A stretch of DNA of 64,000 nucleotides from CAXBBB01 sp963841855 (GTDB taxonomy: Bacteria; Bacteroidota; Rhodothermia; Rhodothermales; BA12): assembly GCA_963841855.1 (NCBI GenBank), contig CAWJEJ010000001.1, positions 620,001-684,000 on the forward strand. Direction: 5' to 3'. Both the position numbers and the translations under genes were made by a program. The first letter of the stretch is position 1, and the number at the start of each line of letters is the position of its first letter. Below are positions 55,179 through 62,858 of this stretch, one piece after another. Below the pieces are notes generated by a model. That model searched no databases. It was not told the DNA's origin and saw only the letters and a program-made list of their open reading frames with translations.

Positions 55179-56261
55179 TCACTCGGCCAGCAGCCGCGCG
55201 ACGGTTCGACCCTCGTCGTAGCCCAGCGGGAAAAACGCGACGCCCGCCATGCCGCGCATCCGGACGAAGTCCATCTTGTGACGCAGGCTCTCCTCGTCCT
55301 CGAACCAGCCCTGACGCCAACCGTCGGCGCGCTCATAGGCATACCACGCCGACCCGCTCTGAACGTCGCGCTGCAAGCCGTACTGCGCCGCTCGCGCCAG
55401 CGCCGAGCCTTCCAGCCCGGGCACGCGGTCTTTATCGACGCGGCCCAGCGAAACCGTATTGCCCCTGCCGCGCGTCGGGCTGCCGGGGCGATCGGTCTCG
55501 GTCGGCCACTCGTAGCCGTAGAGCGGGACGGCCATCAGGATCTTGTCCATCGGGATCCCGAGCAGCGCGTAGCGGCGGGCGATACCCTCCCAGTTCTGTC
55601 CGCCCCACCCACGCAGCGGCGCGACCGGACCGCTCGTCTGGCTTCCGCGGTAGTGGAAGTCGTAGCCCTGCACCACGACGTGATCGGCGGCGGCGGCCAG
55701 GCGGGTCTCGTCGAACGCGTCGGGTACATCGAACGGCGGCAGGAAAACGCTCAGGTGCGCGTCAGGCCGCGTCGATTCCAGCTGGACGGCCAGTCGCTCG
55801 ACGAACTGCGTATACGCCAGCCGCGCGCGGGGATCGACGGACGTGAACATCTCGAAGTCGAGGTGGATGCCCGTCGCCGCCTCATTCGTCGCCACGCCGA
55901 GCACGTTGGCAGTGAGTCTACGGATAGCTTCGGGCGAGGTGAAGACACTGTCGAACTTGGCCGAGCCGAAGAGCGTGAATGTCGGCGCGAGGACCGTCCC
56001 GCGTTCGCGAGCCGCAGTGGAAAGCTCGGTCCAGCGAATGGGCCAACCGTAGGTCGATCGGAGCGAGCCGTCGCCGTCGACGCCGATCTCGAAAAAGAAG
56101 ATGCCGTCCAGCGCCTCGACGGATTCGTGCTTCCACTCGTCGCCCATCCAGTAGGGATGGTAGCCGTAGGCGAGGATCGGCGACTTCTTGTAGCGCGTCG
56201 TGGTCGTGGCGCATCCGGCGAGGAAGACGGCGCCCAAGGCGAGGAGGAGCAGGCGGGACAT
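55179..56261 (-). CDS. GH18-family lipoprotein
   Basis: A 360-residue glycoside-hydrolase-18-fold lipoprotein (LLALGAVFLAGC, Cys 16). The catalytic motif of the family is represented by ATGIHLDFEMF near residues 132-142, with the proton-donor Glu present; other GH18 parts are ILAYGYHPYWMGDEW, HVVVQGYDFHYRG and KILMAVPLYGYEWPT. The layout resembles spore-peptidoglycan or chitin-binding relatives, so the substrate may be peptidoglycan or chitin. ATG 56261 is followed directly by the signal. Confidence 0.82.
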   Translation of the reverse strand: MSRLLLLALGAVFLAGCATTTTRYKKSPILAYGYHPYWMGDEWKHESVEALDGIFFFEIGVDGDGSLRSTYGWPIRWTELSTAARERGTVLAPTFTLFGSAKFDSVFTSPEAIRRLTANVLGVATNEAATGIHLDFEMFTSVDPRARLAYTQFVERLAVQLESTRPDAHLSVFLPPFDVPDAFDETRLAAAADHVVVQGYDFHYRGSQTSGPVAPLRGWGGQNWEGIARRYALLGIPMDKILMAVPLYGYEWPTETDRPGSPTRGRGNTVSLGRVDKDRVPGLEGSALARAAQYGLQRDVQSGSAWYAYERADGWRQGWFEDEESLRHKMDFVRMRGMAGVAFFPLGYDEGRTVARLLAE

Positions 56262-56318
56262 GTGGAGCGGCTAGTCGATCGAAGGAGTGAGAGGCGAGAG
56301 TACCACAACGTCTGCGCC

Positions 56319-56351
56319 AAACATGTCATGTCTTGGAGACATGACATGTTT
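56319..56351. repeat. 33-nt perfect palindrome, 14-5-14 type
   Basis: AAACATGTCATGTC, loop TTGGA, then GACATGACATGTTT, between the divergent GH18 and uvrC genes, about 70 nt upstream of uvrC. Same design as the palindrome at 49762-49794. Confidence 0.85.
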
Positions 56352-56419
56352 CGTCTCCTCACCGCGCCGAACCCGACCGCCGTGCACATCGTTCGCACAC
56401 GCCGCACCGACAGTTCGCC

Positions 56420-58300
56420 ATGCCCGTCCGCTCGCCCGAGTTAGAAGAGAAGCTCGCCCACCTGCCGACGCAGCCTGGCGTCTACCAGCACAAGGACAGC
56501 GAGGGCACGGTTCTCTACGTCGGCAAGGCCAAGAACCTGCGCAACCGGGTCCGCAGCTACTTCCAAGACAGCCGCCCGCACGACGGCCGCATCCGCGCTC
56601 TGGTCCGCAAGATCGCCGACGTCGAACTGATCGTGACCGACACCGAGGCCGAGGCGCTGATCCTCGAGAACAACCTCATTAAGAAGCTCAAGCCGCGCTA
56701 CAACGTCAACCTGCGCGACGACAAGACCTATCCGTGGATCGTCATCACCAACGAGCCGTTTCCGCGCATCTTCCCCACGCGGCGCGTCATCAAGGATGGC
56801 AGTCGCTACTTCGGTCCCTACACCGATGTCAAGAACATGAAGCGCGTGCTCAAAGCCGTGCGCAGCCTGTTCAAAGTGCGGACGTGCAGCCTCGCTCTGG
56901 CGCCCGAACCCATCGCGGCGGGGCGCTTCGAAGCCTGCCTCGAGTATCACATCAAGAAGTGCGACGCGCCGTGTATCGCCGCCCAAAGCCTGGAGGAGTA
57001 TCAGCAAATGATCGCCCGGGTCGAGAAGCTGCTCAACGGGCACACCGACGAACTCAAGCGGATGCTCACCGCCGACATGCAGCGTCTGGCATCCGAGAAA
57101 CGCTTCGAGGACGCCGCCGCCCGCCGCGACCAACTCCACGCCGTATCGGTCTACGCTCAAAAGCAGAAAGTCGTCACCGCTGACGGCATGGACCGCGACG
57201 TGTTCGCCCTCGCCCTGGACCGCGAGGCCGACGTGGCGTGCGGCGTCGTCTTCCAGATTCGCGAAGGCAAGGTCATCGGGCGCGAACACCACTACCTGCG
57301 CCGGTTGGAAGACCACGAGGAAGCGTCGCTGATGCAGCGGATTCTGGAGAGCTACTACACCCAAACCGCCTTCTTCCCCACCGAAGTGCTGCTCTCGCAC
57401 GAGCCAGAAGACAGCGCCGTCATCGAGTCGTACCTCCACGAGCATCGCCAGCGCAAAATCACGATCCGCGTCCCCCAGAGGGGTGACAAAGCCGATCTCA
57501 TGGAGATGGCAGGCCAGAACGCGCGCCTGCTGCTGATGGAGTGGAAGCGCAACAAGGCCGTCAAGGACGCCGACCGCGAGGACCGCGTCCCGCACAGCGT
57601 CCAGAGCCTCAAGCGCGACCTGGGCCTGACGACCGAGCCGCGACGCATCGAGTGCTTCGACATCTCCCACCTCGGAGGCACTGGGACGGTCGCGAGTTGC
57701 GTCGTCTTCGAGAAAGGCGTGCCCAAGAAGAGCGAGTATCGCCACTACAAAATCCGCACGGTCGAGGACAAACCGGACGATTTCCAGTCGATGCGCGAAG
57801 TGTTGGCCCGCCGCTACGGGCGCGCCGTCCAGGAGAACGGACCGTGGCCCGACCTGGTCGTGATCGACGGCGGCAAGGGGCAGCTGTCGAGCGCCGTGAC
57901 TGCGCTCAAAGAGGTCGAGGCCTATGGCAAGTTCACCGTCGTCGGACTGGCCAAGCGGCTGGAAGAGGTCTTCTTCCCCGGTGACAGCCAGAGCACGCTG
58001 ATCCCACGCACGTCGAGCAGCCTGCAACTCTTGCAGCGCGTCCGCAACGAGGCGCACCGGTTTGCCGTCACGTTCCAGCGCAAACAGCGTCAACTGTCGA
58101 CGCTCAAGAGCGAACTCACCGACATCCCCGGCATCGGCGCCGCCAAAGCACGCAAGCTGCTCACCGAGCTGGGCAGCGTCAAGCGCGTAAAAGCCGCCAG
58201 CGAAGCCGACATCGCCGCCGTCGTCGGCCCCGCCGCCGCCCGAGCCGTCCGCGCCCACTTCGACGCGCCCACGCAGCCTTCCGAGGGCGACGCCACCTGA
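56420..58300 (+). CDS. uvrC: excinuclease ABC subunit C
   Basis: A 626-residue nuclease of nucleotide-excision repair. The GIY-YIG domain has PGVYQHKDSEGTVLYVGKAKNLRNRV with the 3'-incision residues; a Cys-containing CLEYHIKKCDAPC; the UVR motif near DMQRLASEKRFEDAAARRDQL; the RNase H-like 5'-incision domain with ECFDISHLGGTGTVASCVVFE and DLVVIDGGKGQLSSA; and a C-terminal helix-hairpin-helix with LTDIPGIGAAKARKLLTELGS. Length and domains are normal. Confidence 0.95.
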   Translation: MPVRSPELEEKLAHLPTQPGVYQHKDSEGTVLYVGKAKNLRNRVRSYFQDSRPHDGRIRALVRKIADVELIVTDTEAEALILENNLIKKLKPRYNVNLRDDKTYPWIVITNEPFPRIFPTRRVIKDGSRYFGPYTDVKNMKRVLKAVRSLFKVRTCSLALAPEPIAAGRFEACLEYHIKKCDAPCIAAQSLEEYQQMIARVEKLLNGHTDELKRMLTADMQRLASEKRFEDAAARRDQLHAVSVYAQKQKVVTADGMDRDVFALALDREADVACGVVFQIREGKVIGREHHYLRRLEDHEEASLMQRILESYYTQTAFFPTEVLLSHEPEDSAVIESYLHEHRQRKITIRVPQRGDKADLMEMAGQNARLLLMEWKRNKAVKDADREDRVPHSVQSLKRDLGLTTEPRRIECFDISHLGGTGTVASCVVFEKGVPKKSEYRHYKIRTVEDKPDDFQSMREVLARRYGRAVQENGPWPDLVVIDGGKGQLSSAVTALKEVEAYGKFTVVGLAKRLEEVFFPGDSQSTLIPRTSSSLQLLQRVRNEAHRFAVTFQRKQRQLSTLKSELTDIPGIGAAKARKLLTELGSVKRVKAASEADIAAVVGPAAARAVRAHFDAPTQPSEGDAT

Positions 58301-58345
58301 CAGAGCACGCCTTTCTCTCTGACAAGCTACCCCTCAACGTCCCCA

Positions 58346-58378
58346 CCTAGTCATTGCGAGCGGAGCGCGGCGATCTCC
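58346..58378 (+). repeat. REP-like repeat copy 3
   Basis: CCTAGTCATTGCGAGCGGAG then CGCGGCGATCTCC. It lies in the 224-nt gap after uvrC. Same family as copies at 14981, 36013 and 62508 (reversed). Confidence 0.7.
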
Positions 58379-58524
58379 AACGGTTGGCAGGGCACAGCCG
58401 CCGCATGTGTCCCCGACGATTGAGCGAAGGAGTTCACCTGCTACGCTGACCCGACTCCGATGCCAGGTGACCCGCCGGGATCGCGTGAAAGAACCGCGTG
58501 TTGGCAGGTCAAACCCCAACGTGC

Positions 58525-58851
58525 ATGTCCACCATCGAACTCTCCGACGCCGCCACCTGTCTGCCCGACCTCGTCGCCCGCGTGCAGAACGGCGAAACCA
58601 TCGCCCTCACCGACGGCGATAAGCACGTGGCTATGCTCGCGCCTCCTCCGCACGTAGGCTACGGAAGTCTAAAAGGCAAGATGTGGATGAGCGACGACTT
58701 CGATGAGCCACTCGACTTTCGGGAGCCGCCAAAAACCAGAACCGCGTTTCCCACGCATGTCCGTCCTGGTTTCGGCGGATTAACTGGAGCATACCGGATG
58801 GGCGATGACTTCGACGATTCTCTCGAAGGCGAGTTCGACTGCTTACGATGA
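58525..58851 (+). CDS. Phd/YefM-like antitoxin with duplicated tail
   Basis: A 108-residue protein. Residues 1-40 form a Phd-type DNA-binding fold (IELSDAATCLPDLVARVQNGETIALTDG). A tail then appears twice: GSLKGKMWMSDDFDEPLDF at about 48-66 and GGLTGAYRMGDDFDDSLEGEF at about 84-104. In the usual antitoxin of this family, one such acidic tail neutralises the PIN toxin. ATG 58525 is the start; the stop overlaps the toxin ATG by four bases, the classic antitoxin-toxin arrangement. Confidence 0.78.
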   Translation: MSTIELSDAATCLPDLVARVQNGETIALTDGDKHVAMLAPPPHVGYGSLKGKMWMSDDFDEPLDFREPPKTRTAFPTHVRPGFGGLTGAYRMGDDFDDSLEGEFDCLR

Positions 58852-59236
58852 CCCGCTACCTGCTCGATACTCACACTCTGCTCTGGTATATCCTGGGGGA
58901 CAAACGGCTTTCCGCGACAGCCCAAGACGTGTTTGCCGACGCTGGGAATCGCCCCTTCGTCAGCAAAGTGAGCCTGTGGGAAATCGCGATAAAGGTCAAC
59001 ATCGACCGACTCTCGCTGCCTACTCGTTCGACGAGTTGTTTCCCGACTTCCTTGATGTGAACCGACTGCTCATCCTCCCTATCCGTGATGCGCACCTCAA
59101 CTGCTACGTCGACCTGCCGCTGCATCACCGCGATCCGTTCGACCGGATGCTCGTCGCCCAAGCCCAGTCCGAAGGGCTGACGCTCGTCACCCGCGACCGC
59201 GCGATGCAAGCCTACGACGTGCCGCTGCTGTGGTAG
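58848..59236 (+). pseudogene. PIN-domain (VapC-like) toxin, frameshifted
   Basis: A PIN ribonuclease toxin in two frames. The first frame has YLLDTHTLLWYILGDKRLS (first catalytic Asp), FVSKVSLWEIAIKVNIDRLSL (Glu). The second frame begins near 59023 with YSFDELFPDFLDV and goes to HHRDPFDRMLVAQAQSEG and LVTRDRAM, with the remaining Asp residues. One base lost near CTGCCTAC (59018-59025), for example CCC read as CC, explains the break. As given, the toxin would be truncated and inactive. It overlaps the antitoxin gene. Confidence 0.75.
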
Positions 59237-59259
59237 CTTCACGGACACCCTCACCGCCG

Positions 59260-59949
59260 ATGCTCCGTTTCCTACTCCTCGCCTCTCTGATGGTAGGCTG
59301 CGCACCGGACGATCAGCCCGTCCCGCCGTCCACGCCCGTCGACACGCTCGAAGCCGTCGCCGACACGGCAGCCGCAGCCGCAGTCGCCGACGAACCGCAA
59401 CCGCTCGGCGTCGACACGACGATCTTCCGCACAGTCCCGGTCGACCTGGAAGGTCGGATGGCGCAGGCAGCCTTTGGGATTCAAGGCGTCGCATGGGATG
59501 GGGCATTCTCCTACTCCCGAATTATCACCAGTTACGGCGATACACTTTGGGCAGATTAAGGAGATTTCGACGGCTTCGAGACAGGAATTTACTACGAGGA
59601 CGGTCTTTGGAAAGACGAACAGCAGGGGTTCGCATGCTCATCTCCCGGCGATTGCATGAGGAAGCATATCGAGCAGGTTTTCACGCAGATAGAAATCGAC
59701 ACCGTTGGGTTTGGCGAGAAGCGGGACTACATCGACTTCCATTGGATGACCCTCGTCCCAGAATCCTTCCAGCAAGATCACGGGAAAAGCGAGGAAGTAG
59801 CGACTCGCATGGCTGACCAGATGAAGCTAGGCTACTCCGAAAAGTACATTCTGATGCTCACGCTGGATGACCTACCCACCGGTTGGCAAGTCGCTTATCT
59901 AGGCTTTGACCCAGCATCGGAACGACTGGTGAATATCCAAGGCTTCTAA
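59260..59949 (+). pseudogene. lipoprotein interrupted by an in-frame TAA
   Basis: Reading from ATG 59260 gives a lipoprotein signal (LLLASLMVGC), an Ala/Asp/Pro-rich linker and TSYGDTLWAD, then TAA at 59557-59559. The same frame goes on without a break for another 129 codons (GDFDGFETGIYYEDGLW ... CSSPGDCMRKHIEQVF ... YILMLTLDDLPTGWQVAYLG) to a stop at 59947-59949. The two halves look like one protein of about 229 residues. A second start at 59656 could give a shortened product. No family is recognised. Confidence 0.6.
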
Positions 59950-60710
59950 TCCATCCGCTGCCGCACGGCCTCGAACAGCAACACACCCGCGGCGACGCTC
60001 GCGTTGAGCGATTCGACCGATCCGGGCATCGGGATCGACACCAGGCCGTCGCAGGCTTTGGCGACCGAACCGCTCAGGCCGTTTTTCTCGCTGCCGACGA
60101 CGAGGATCGTCGCGCGCTTCCAATCCCACGCGGTGTGAGCGGTCTCGCTCGTGCCCTCGGCGCCCACGATCCAGTAGCCGCGCTCTTTGGCGGATTCGAG
60201 CATCGTCGCCATCTTGTCGACCCTGGCGATGGGCAGTTGGAGCGCGGTCCCGGCGCTGGCTTTCAGGGCCGTCGCGCCGATGGGAGCAGCGCCTTTGCTG
60301 CTGACGAGAACGCCCGACACGCCCGCCGCCGCGGATGTGCGCAGGATGGCGCCGACGTTGAACGGATCTTCGAGTCCGTCCAGAGCGAGCAGCATCGGCA
60401 TCCGCTCCTTCACGTCTTCGTGCGTCGGGGCGACGGTCGAGAAGAGCGCGTCGGCGTCGGCGTAGGTGATGGCCGAGACCAAGGCGACGGCGCCCTGGTG
60501 GTTGATGCCCGGCGCGAGTGCATTGAGCCGCTTTTGAGGCACGAACTGGACCTGCAAACCCGCCGCTCGCGCCATGCCCGCGATCTGTTTGAGCGTGCCG
60601 GTATCGTTCTGCAAATACACCCGCTCGACGCGCGACGGATCGGCCTCGACGATCTCGCGGACGGCGTTGCGCCCGGCGAGGACAGCTTCCTGGTAGTCGA
60701 GATCGGACAT
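59946..60710 (-). CDS. rlmB: RlmB/TrmH-type SPOUT RNA methyltransferase
   Basis: A 254-residue 2'-O-methyltransferase. The N-terminal substrate-binding domain has VLAGRNAVREIVEADPSRVERVYLQ; the SPOUT knot holds the three family motifs LDGLEDPFNVGAILRTSAAAG, LVVGSEKNGLS and IPMPGSVESLNASVAAGVLLFE. RlmB methylates 23S rRNA G2251; TrmH-like tRNA targets remain possible. It lies downstream of tRNA-Thr on the same strand, separated by a terminator. The gene end overlaps the broken lipoprotein end by four bases. Confidence 0.9.
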   Translation of the reverse strand: MSDLDYQEAVLAGRNAVREIVEADPSRVERVYLQNDTGTLKQIAGMARAAGLQVQFVPQKRLNALAPGINHQGAVALVSAITYADADALFSTVAPTHEDVKERMPMLLALDGLEDPFNVGAILRTSAAAGVSGVLVSSKGAAPIGATALKASAGTALQLPIARVDKMATMLESAKERGYWIVGAEGTSETAHTAWDWKRATILVVGSEKNGLSGSVAKACDGLVSIPMPGSVESLNASVAAGVLLFEAVRQRMD

Positions 60711-60732
60711 GGCGAGAGGTGTGTAGCTAAAC

Positions 60733-60765
60733 GAAAAAGCCCCGACGCGACGTGCGCACCGGGGC
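60733..60765 (-). terminator. rho-independent terminator after tRNA-Thr
   Basis: On the minus strand GCCCCG (60765-60760) pairs with CGGGGC (60744-60739) and TTTTT (60738-60734) follows directly. It lies a few bases after the tRNA 3' end and before the rlmB start. Confidence 0.85.
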
Positions 60766-60768
60766 CGG

Positions 60769-60841
60769 AGCCGATAAGCGGATTCGAACCGCTGACCTGT
60801 TCATTACGAATGAACCGCTCTACCAACTGAGCTATATCGGC
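60769..60841 (-). tRNA. tRNA-Thr (anticodon CGT)
   Basis: A full cloverleaf of 73 nt: acceptor GCCGATA/TATCGGC, D arm GCTC-AGTTGGTA-GAGC, anticodon arm GTTCA-TTCGTAA-TGAAC with anticodon CGT (reads ACG), T arm AGCGG-TTCGAAT-CCGCT and discriminator U. CCA is not encoded. Confidence 0.96.
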
Positions 60842-60962
60842 AGGACGCCAAAAGTACGCAGGCCAATGCGGGCTGTCAACTAGCGCGCACATCTTCACCC
60901 GTATCTCAACGCATCCGGCAACATCGTCGCGCGTTTGGTCCGCTTCCACTCTATCGCCCGCC

Positions 60963-62480
60963 ATGTCCGACCCGCTTTCCCGTCTGCGCGACCGTCTCGC
61001 CCCGATCCACGACCTCAACGCGTCGGCCGCCGTTCTCGAATGGGACCAGGAGACGTACATGCCGTCTGTCTCGAACGCGGCACGATCGAACCAGGTCGCC
61101 ACGCTGCGGACGCTGGCGCACCAGATGCTGACGAGCGACGAAACCGCCCAAGCCGTCGCCGATGCCCTGCCGCTGCTCGCGAATCTGAAAGCACGCGACG
61201 ATGACCAGTCGATCTTCGACGCTGGGCTGATCCGCGAAACCGCCCGCGACTTGGAGCAGGCGCAGAAGCTGTCGTCCGACTTCGTCTCGCGCCAGGCGAC
61301 CGCTGTCGGCCTCGCCAAAGAAGCGTGGCGCCACGCCCGCGAGACCAATGATTTCGCTCATTACTCAGGGCACTTGGAAACCATCGTCGCCCTTAACCGC
61401 GAGTTGGCTGGCTTGCTCGGCTACCAAGATCATCCGTACGACGCCTTGCTCGACCAGTTCGAACCCGGCGCGACGACGGCCCAACTCCAACAGATCTTCG
61501 GCGATCTGCGCGAACGGCTCGTCCCTATCGTCCAGAAGCTTTCCGAGCGCGAGCAGCCCGGCCTGGGCGCCGTCTCGGGCGACTTCCCGCATCAGGCGCA
61601 GTGGGATCTGGGCATGAAGGTGCTGGCCGACATCGGCTTCGACCTCACGCGCGGGCGGCAGGACGTGTCGACGCACCCGTTCACGACGACGTTCGACCGG
61701 ACCGACGTGCGCATCACGACGCGCGTCGACGTGGACTACTTCCCGTCGGCGTTCTCTTCGACGCTGCACGAGGCGGGGCACGGGATGTACGAGCAGGGCG
61801 TCGACGTTAGAACGGCGCGGACGCCGCTGGCAAGTGGCACGTCGCTCGGAATGCACGAGTCGCAGTCGCGGTTGTGGGAGAACCTGGTCGGGCGGAGTCG
61901 TCCATTTTGGTCGCACTACTGGTCCCAGACGCAGGCCGCATTTCCCGACACACTGGCGGATGTGACGCTAGACGACTTCTGTGCGGCGATGAACCACGTC
62001 GCGCCGTCGCCGATCCGCGTCGAGGCCGACGAGGTGACGTATAACCTGCACATCATGCTGCGGATGGAGCTAGAAATCGCCCTGATCGAAGGCACGCTGT
62101 CTGTCGCCGACCTGCCCGCTGCGTGGAACAGCGCGATGGAAAACTACCTCGGTATCCGCCCCGCATCCGATGCCGAAGGTGTGCTGCAAGACGTGCACTG
62201 GAGCCTGGGCACGATCGGCTACTTCCCCACCTACGCGCTGGGCAACCTGATGTCGGCGATGCTCTGGGACGCCTGCGACCGCGACCTGACGCCCGCGCAC
62301 GGCACGCTCGACGAGCAGATGGCACGCGGCGAGTTCGGTCCGCTGCACGAGTGGATGCGCACGCACGTCCACCGCTGGGGACGCGCCAAGTCCGCAGACC
62401 GCATCCTGCGCGACGCGACCGGCGGTCCGCTCACCGCTGAGCCGTGGCTGGCCTACATCGCCCGCAAGTACGAGGTATGA
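60963..62480 (+). CDS. M32 (carboxypeptidase Taq) metallopeptidase
   Basis: A 505-residue zinc carboxypeptidase. The active-site motif is STLHEAGHGMYEQG (HExxH-like HEAGH, near residue 272), and the rest is alpha-helical with further M32 features ASGTSLGMHESQSRLWENLVGRS, FHEAD-like RVEADEVTYNLHIMLRMELE and YFPTYALGNLMSAMLW. It removes C-terminal residues from peptides in the cytoplasm. Length is normal. The start ATG 60963 lies 120 nt from the tRNA on the other strand. Confidence 0.92.
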   Translation: MSDPLSRLRDRLAPIHDLNASAAVLEWDQETYMPSVSNAARSNQVATLRTLAHQMLTSDETAQAVADALPLLANLKARDDDQSIFDAGLIRETARDLEQAQKLSSDFVSRQATAVGLAKEAWRHARETNDFAHYSGHLETIVALNRELAGLLGYQDHPYDALLDQFEPGATTAQLQQIFGDLRERLVPIVQKLSEREQPGLGAVSGDFPHQAQWDLGMKVLADIGFDLTRGRQDVSTHPFTTTFDRTDVRITTRVDVDYFPSAFSSTLHEAGHGMYEQGVDVRTARTPLASGTSLGMHESQSRLWENLVGRSRPFWSHYWSQTQAAFPDTLADVTLDDFCAAMNHVAPSPIRVEADEVTYNLHIMLRMELEIALIEGTLSVADLPAAWNSAMENYLGIRPASDAEGVLQDVHWSLGTIGYFPTYALGNLMSAMLWDACDRDLTPAHGTLDEQMARGEFGPLHEWMRTHVHRWGRAKSADRILRDATGGPLTAEPWLAYIARKYEV

Positions 62481-62858
62481 TCGAGACGTTGTGTTGGCTG
62501 AGAGCGTGGAGATCGCCGCGTCGCGTTGCTCCTCGCGATGACAGGGTAGACGGTGAAGAGGCAACTCGAAACTTCAGAATCACGCAGCAACCGGCCTGAG
62601 ACGGATCGGCGAAAGAGACGCAGAGTGGAGGGAGCGGCCGAAATTGTCCTGTTTGAGCGCAGCGAGTTTGGACGGTTTCAGCGACCGGAGCGCCGCGTCC
62701 GCCGATGCGACGTACGCCTTGATCTTTACTTCTTCGAATCAAGCCAAAGAAGGCCAGCGCAGCGAAAACACGCATGGAGACGTTGCAAAGCCAAACCGCG
62801 AAAAGTCTCTGTAACTCCGCAGTCCCTAGTTTCCGCCCCACTCCCGCATTTCTACGCG
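62481..62858. other. repeat-derived intergenic region
   Basis: About 380 nt without genes. It contains a reversed REP-like repeat (62508-62543), a stretch beginning near 62650 (CTGTTTGAGCGCAGCGAGTT) that is repeat-like, and a small palindrome CTTGAT...ATCAAG at 62718-62743. The promoter of the DAHP synthase gene should be in the last 100 nt. Confidence 0.5.
62508..62543 (-). repeat. REP-like repeat copy 4 (reversed)
   Basis: Read on the minus strand: GTCATCGCGAGGAGCAACGC then GACGCGGCGATCTCC. Same family as the copies at 14981, 36013 and 58346, in opposite orientation. Confidence 0.7.

Noticed and set aside
56441..58258. Long minus-strand open frame of 605 codons opposite uvrC
   Set aside because: It mirrors the uvrC codons and has no start context or family pattern.
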